This document shows, one piece after another, positions 59,453 through 64,000 of a stretch of 64,000 nucleotides of DNA (its first letter is position 1; the number at the start of each line of letters is the position of its first letter). The notes beneath the pieces were generated by a model. That model ran no database searches, was not told the origin of the DNA, and saw only the letters and a list, made by a program, of their open reading frames with translations. Both the position numbers and the translations under genes were made by a program. The stretch is taken from assembly GCF_963583255.1 (NCBI RefSeq), contig NC_084815.1, positions 1,922,001-1,986,000 of the forward strand. Reading direction: 5' to 3'. This DNA is from Pyrus communis. Its lineage: Eukaryota > Streptophyta > Magnoliopsida > Rosales > Rosaceae.

Positions 59453-60040
59453 TGTGGACGCAAATTTCCTTCTTCTCCTTCTTGGACAAAAATGCACCTG
59501 CAAAACAATTAACACCTTAGATTAAGGCCAAGAGCCACGCACCCATGATGAATGGGGATGGGCTTTGGCTGAAGAACCTCCAGTGTCAAAGTTAGAATTT
59601 GAGAGAGAAAGTGTTTAGAGAAATTTGGAGAATTTTAGAAGAGAATTGGACTTATGTTTTTGGGAGAAATGGGAGCTATGTGGCCGGCCCTTATTTAGAC
59701 AAAAGGGGTCCGGCCACTTATGGTGGTTTTTTGGTGTAATTGCAAGATATTATGTCAAAATAATATCTGCAATCAATTAGAAAATTAATCAATTAATTTA
59801 GGTAATTAATCCTAATTTGAATGAATAATTGAGGGTTACCTTGTGGGGAGAATTTGATGATGATGGATGAAATGGGTTTTGAATAAATACCTATTTTGAT
59901 CACTTTTGACCTTGATTGAGTCGTGATGGTCCGCTGCTTGGGCGTGGGAGTTCCAGTGTGGCTCGAGGGTAATTTTGTCATTTTAACCCAAAAGTACACG
60001 TGTCGCCTCCATAATTTTCCTAATTATTTTTTATTGCACA
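59453..60040. mobile_element. Probable solo LTR, 588 bp
   Basis: Starts TGTGGACGC and ends TTATTGCACA (TG..CA). The flanks GGATA (59448-59452) and GGATC (60041-60045) match in 4 of 5 bases, and the other units read GGATCGGCCG at this point, so this is an insertion into the RPA14 first-exon copy of U5. No internal domain or second LTR is present. Confidence 0.65.
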
Positions 60041-60153
60041 GGATCGGCCGAAGAATCGCGTTGAAAGAGAAAAATGGGTTTGGAAGGTTGAGCGACAGAA
60101 AGGGCCGGATTCCAAGCACGGCAAAAGTGAAATGATGAAAGGGTTTTGGAGTG

Positions 60154-61092
60154 GAGTATCTATGAAATCTAGCTAAAATTTGACCCTTAGTTTCAAAAAT
60201 ATCATATATAGCCAAGAATGAACTTCAAAACACTTAAATGCCCTCATCTTGTATGAGCTCCTAGAATTTTTCTCTCCGTACCCAATCATGCAGATGCGGT
60301 TTTTTCTATTCTTTCAATTTTTTTCATGTTCTTTTTCATTTTTAGGGTTTTGATTATTTCCATATATATCAATCCAATAAGTAGAAAAAAAATATTGAAA
60401 AAGAACATGTCTAATTCAAAAAAATTGAATTAGACATGTGGAAATAATCAAAAGCCTGAAAATGAATTAGACAAGTTGATTGCACGATCTTTTTCAACTT
60501 AAATGCCCTCATCTTGTATGAGCAATCAACTTGTCTAATTCATTTATTAATTGACAACACCTACAACTGTATATTCTTGCATAATAATCAATTGATATTT
60601 TTTGAAAATTTCATGGACCTGCAACCTCTGCATATTTTCAAAATAGAAATTTTCATGTCTTCTTTTGGATGGAAATCTCTATTATACGGTTCTACGGTAT
60701 TATGCATACATAATATTAATTTGGGGAACACACACTTTTGCATCAATCTAATTGTTGTTTCGATTGCTCCCCATAAATTCTAATAAATCAATTTCTACTA
60801 CAATATACTTATAATGCGTTCTGGTTTCACAATGGTGCAGTCGACATGCATTCATGGTGTTTGGTTTGTTCGACCAAGCATGCAATATCCCCGTGTGCCA
60901 CTCCCCTCCTCATGAACAACGATGAATAAAATTTAAAAGACTGTTGGCTTTTAGTTTTAGTTGTAATTAGGTTTTAATTTTGAGGGCAATTGGATATATT
61001 TAAGTAGAATTTTGGATACATTAGAAATTCTTTATAAAAATTGATATTTATGAATTCAAAGGCTAAATTTTGGTTATTAATGATAAGAACTC
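60154..61092. mobile_element. Mutator-type insertion, 939 bp
   Basis: The perfect 9-bp duplication TTTGGAGTG (60145-60153 and 61093-61101) lies at a position where the other units read TTTGGAGTGTGTGAGGG without interruption. The tips GAGTATCTATGA and GAGTTCTTATCA (right, reverse complement) are weakly similar. The interior holds a duplicated phrase (AAATGCCCTCATCTTGTATG near 60236 and 60501) and strong hairpins. No transposase. Confidence 0.75.
60461..60544. repeat. Perfect 23-bp inverted repeat (hairpin)
   Basis: The arm at 60461-60483 (AATGAATTAGACAAG..) is exactly mirrored at 60522-60544, with a 38-bp loop. A second palindrome (GTCTAATTC..GAATTAGAC) is at about 60408-60435, so the same word occurs in both orientations within 140 bp. 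Confidence 0.8.
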
Positions 61093-61832
61093 TTTGGAGT
61101 GTGTGAGGGTTTAATTAGAGTGAGTCCGAAAAACTTTTCAGTAGGTTAGGAACACGACTCAATACATTTTTTACAATCTCATGACCATGCGTCTACCCTT
61201 TAGAGAAATGAGATGGAAACTGGGACCAACACATACAGTTGTCTCATCCCTCTTTGAGTCTTTGACTGTAGAAAAAAAAAAATAACTAGCAAAAGAATTT
61301 TAGTAATTAAAACGCTAATTTTCCCTTTTTAAAATTTTAAAAAAATAAGTATCTTCTCTCATTGTCATTTACCTTTTACCTTTTATTTGTTTGGTTAATT
61401 GTCTTGGACGTATCGAACTCTTATATATCATAATCCTAACTCATTTTGTCACCTTATTCATTACTTAAGATTCTTGTTCTTCTCAGCTTCGCAACGTTCT
61501 TCTGACTAAACTTCTGACGTTTCCTGTGTTTTGCATGTTTGAAATGAGGCGTTCGGTGTTGAATAATCCTTGAGGTAAGCATATATATCCCTATCAAATT
61601 AGTCCTAATTACTTGATTTCATGAATCTTGTTTACCAATTTATTTTTAGTAATATCGGAAGATTTGAAATTTCATTTAGGAGTGTTCAAAATTTGAATCA
61701 ATTCATGCAAACCCACAAATCAAATGCAATTCAATCTTATCTATTTTTATCGGTTTCTATAGGTTTAAATCCCTACATTTGAAAATCAACATGATTAGAT
61801 CAGATGATCGATTTCTTGTGAAGATCCAATCA

Positions 61833-63175
61833 AATATTTCCTTGTTCGTTATAGGAAATGTGTTTTTGCTCTTGTAAGTCTTTTTTTTTATTTTTTATAA
61901 GTCTTTCAAATATTTTCTCAGTATAACGATAGCGATTAGGGTTGGTGAGTTAGATAGTTATTTGTTAAGAGAGGGGAAATCAGTGAGGATCAAACATGCA
62001 CTAGGGTACTTAGGCATGATTGTTTTTCCATCATTGCAGTAAAACGTCATCTACAATCTTTGAAATTGAATAAACTTGAATTATTAAGTCTTTGTGTGAT
62101 TATGGTATGTTTACTTAACATGAATGACAAAAAGTAAAAAATCGGGGAACTTAAGAATATGGGAAGTAAGGAAAAGGGAAGTAAGAAACCTACGCTTATC
62201 AATGATGGTCTATGATTCTAGCATTTGTAGCCTATGCCCATGCTCATGATATTTCGTTTTACCTTATTCTCATTTTTGTTGATCTTTCTGTCTTTGTGGG
62301 TTTTAGTTTCATCCCCTGCGTGAATTTATTTTTTTATATTTTGTTGTGCTATTATTATTAATAAAAAAGGGTGGGGGAGGGACGGACATGGGGTTTCTAG
62401 GTGATGGTCCTTACCCCTTCGAGAAAAGATAAGTGCCTTACACACAATCATTGCCAAAAAGCTAACATCGCCTTATCTTTCTCCATTTCACTTAAAAAAA
62501 GATCAGATAATCTAGAGATGTTTAGCCAACAAGAACGATGAGAGAAGAATCAGGAAACTTAGGATTTAGGAATATAGGAAGTAAGGAAAGGGAGTCGGAT
62601 CAACTAGTTTCCCTATTTTTTAACATACGATATAATCTACACCAAGGGGTAGGAGAGTGGACAAAGCCTCAAAATGAACTAGTCATAATAATGTGTTGGA
62701 CTTTACATTTGACGAGAATTGAATTTAGGAGTTGGTTGAGTTCATTTTAGTTTCGTTTTTAGCCAAAACAAAACACTAAACTGAAATTACTATTGAGTTT
62801 GGTTCAGTTTGATAAAAGGGAAAACCGAACGGTTTCAATTCCGTTTTTTTCGATTCTGTCCACTTCAGTTTCGGTTTTTCCAATTTTTTTTTTTTTTTAA
62901 ATTAAAAGTTGGAGAGAAAATGAAGAGGAAAAAAATCTAAGGAATTAAGAATTGGGCTTGGATTGAAATATCAACTATAGGATAGGCTTGGATTGAAATC
63001 AGGCCGACAGCTAGCTAACTTCGAATTGGGCTTGAGAAATGAATACTCTACACAAATAAATATACAAAATATAAAACAACTAAAATTTTCTAAATGCTAG
63101 CTAACTTCGAATTGTTTCATGTATTGCTTCTTGTAGGTAAGGTTACTGTTACACAAACAAAGGAACCAAAGTATC
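61833..63175. other. Spacer and upstream region of the F-box/LRR gene
   Basis: No gene is recognised. A fragment at 62740-62890 has the AACCGAACGGTTTC / TCGGTTTTTCC words of the element inserted in the RPA14 intron. A possible splice acceptor (CTTCTTGTAG) ends at 63136, so an upstream exon of the next gene may exist. Confidence 0.45.
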
Positions 63176-64000
63176 ATGGAACTCATCACTAAGTCATTGG
63201 CAACTGCAAGTACTAGTTCTCCAGCTCAAGGAGCTTTTAATACTGGGAGATTAATGGACAGATTCAGTAATCTTCAAGAGGAAATGGTTCATCATATTCT
63301 ATCCTTCCTCGCTCAAAGAGACCTCGCTCGAGTGGGCTGTGTGTTCAATAGATGTAGACAGTTTCAGCTGTCAACTCCATCATCGAATTTCGACGCAATG
63401 CCTTATGCTCATTTTACGTGGGGTAGATTGAGGTTGTTGAATTATTTTGACAGGTTCTTGATCCAACGCGGGAATAATCATATACAACGCTTTCGTATTT
63501 GTTGGGTCTTTACAGGCCACTTGGTAGGCAACTGTGATGATTATTTTCGAGTCATCACTTGGATCCATAATGCTGCAAGGTGTAACGTTGAAGTGCTTGA
63601 TCTTGACTTCCATGTCCATGATGACAGGATAATAGAAGTAGAATTACCAATCTGCCTCTTTCGTTGCCAATCTTTCAAGTCACTAATGGTGGACTTGAAG
63701 TTTAGCATTCTTAAAACCCCATCCCTGGCTTGTTCCACCACTCTCCGAAGCTTGAAGTTGAAAAATCTTACGATCAACGAGGAGTTTTGCAAATGGATCT
63801 CATGTTCCTGTAAATGCCTCAAGGAATTATGGCTTGAACTTGTTCATGTGTCACAAATTATCACCATCGAAAGCTCGTCTTTGGAATCGTTGCATATTCA
63901 TCCTGCTATTTTTACTATGGTTCTCAATATGTTGGCTGTGACATCTTATATCTTAGCATCTCAGGTGAAAAGCTCGAAGACATGCATTTGGAGTGGAAAG
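63176..64000 (+). CDS. F-box/LRR (FBD-type) protein, 5' part, cut by window end; probable frameshift
   Basis: From ATG at 63176 a frame stays open to the end of the window (275 codons). The F-box lies at about residues 28-70 (DRFSNLQEEMVHHILSFLAQ, then RDLARVGCVFNRCRQ). Leucine-rich-repeat-like text follows: VEVLDLDFHVHD, CQSFKSLMVDLKFSILKTP, TLRSLKLKNLTI, CKCLKELWLELV and SSSLESLHI. This is the architecture of plant F-box/LRR/FBD proteins, SCF substrate adaptors of unknown target. After about 63905 the frame loses sense (VTSYILASQVKSSKTCIW), while another frame gives CDILYLSISGEKLEDMHLEW, the expected continuation. A single-base loss, or a sequence error, near 63905-63940 is likely, so the gene may be a pseudogene. 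Confidence 0.72.
   Translation, partial: MELITKSLATASTSSPAQGAFNTGRLMDRFSNLQEEMVHHILSFLAQRDLARVGCVFNRCRQFQLSTPSSNFDAMPYAHFTWGRLRLLNYFDRFLIQRGNNHIQRFRICWVFTGHLVGNCDDYFRVITWIHNAARCNVEVLDLDFHVHDDRIIEVELPICLFRCQSFKSLMVDLKFSILKTPSLACSTTLRSLKLKNLTINEEFCKWISCSCKCLKELWLELVHVSQIITIESSSLESLHIHPAIFTMVLNMLAVTSYILASQVKSSKTCIWSGK

Larger units (their letters stand above)
58529..61832 (-). repeat. Array unit U5, split by a solo LTR and a Mutator-type element
   Basis: First-exon donor at 59429-59433. Removing the insertions at 59453-60040 and 60154-61092 with their target duplications leaves about 1.76 kb, the usual unit size. Its right part (GAGTCCGAAAAAC, CACGACTCAATAC near 61121-61162) is closer to the native RPA14 promoter (GAGTCCGAGAAA, ATGACTCAGTAC near 50021-50062) than to units U1-U4. 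It stops at GATCCAATCAA, before the LIF2-type end. Confidence 0.82.

Noticed and set aside
49875..61832. CRISPR-like or satellite array
   Set aside because: The units are 1.8 kb and gene-derived, with no short repeat/spacer pattern and no centromeric satellite character.

Overview
This is plant nuclear DNA from a eudicot. The genes have many introns with GT..AG junctions, the spacers are AT-rich, and the transposons are nested. The TE complement (a Cassandra 5S-LTR element, TAA-flanked Harbinger-type elements, 9-bp-TSD Mutator-type MITEs) and the gene sequences make me suspect Rosaceae (apple/pear group). That is inference, not shown by the sequence.

Layout. 1-5.5 kb: transposon-derived spacer with a CACTA-like end (2.53-2.81 kb) and a 1-kb Harbinger-type element (3.7-4.7 kb). 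5.5-9.0 kb: a complete 12-exon gene for a plastid protein with two glutaredoxin/GST-N-like domains (339 aa). 13.9-14.8 kb, minus strand: a GC-rich single-exon gene for a basic plant protein of unknown function. 15-34 kb: no intact gene. It holds a 954-bp Mutator-type fold-back element, an internally deleted Copia element (22.0-24.2 kb), and an old tandem duplication (24.8-27.2 and 27.5-31.2 kb) whose copies serve as empty-site controls for later insertions. Copy B carries hAT, then a Mutator MITE, then Cassandra, nested three deep, each with its own target-site duplication. 35.0-36.15 kb: an intronless N-myristoylated glutaredoxin-like gene. 36.7-37.6 kb: a subtilase pseudogene. 38.6-41.3 kb: a two-exon F-box gene. 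42.0-46.1 kb, minus: a LIF2/hnRNP-Q-like gene with three RRMs (8 coding exons, 492 aa). 47.2-49.96 kb, minus: RPA14, the small subunit of replication protein A (106 aa). 63.18 kb to the end: the start of an F-box/LRR gene that runs off the window and seems frameshifted.

The most unusual structure lies upstream of RPA14. From about 50.3 to 61.8 kb there is a truncated copy of the LIF2 5' end (start codon ATG changed to TTG), then about 4.7 tandem copies of a roughly 1.8-kb chimeric unit. Each full unit joins RPA14 intron sequence, the RPA14 non-coding first exon with an intact splice donor, the flanking promoter region, and a LIF2-type 5'UTR end with a telo-box. Six donor-bearing first-exon cassettes, one native and five duplicated, therefore line up in the same orientation upstream of one RPA14 coding region. 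The last unit was later hit by a solo LTR and a Mutator-type element. The array could be a bank of alternative promoters and first exons, a source of small RNA, or an inert by-product of unequal crossing-over. The sequence cannot decide.

Functional links: LIF2 (chromatin/RNA binding) and RPA14 (DNA replication) are neighbours in the same orientation and share duplicated 5' sequence. Telo-boxes and GGCCCA-type motifs near the LIF2 start fit expression in proliferating cells. The other genes show no functional link.
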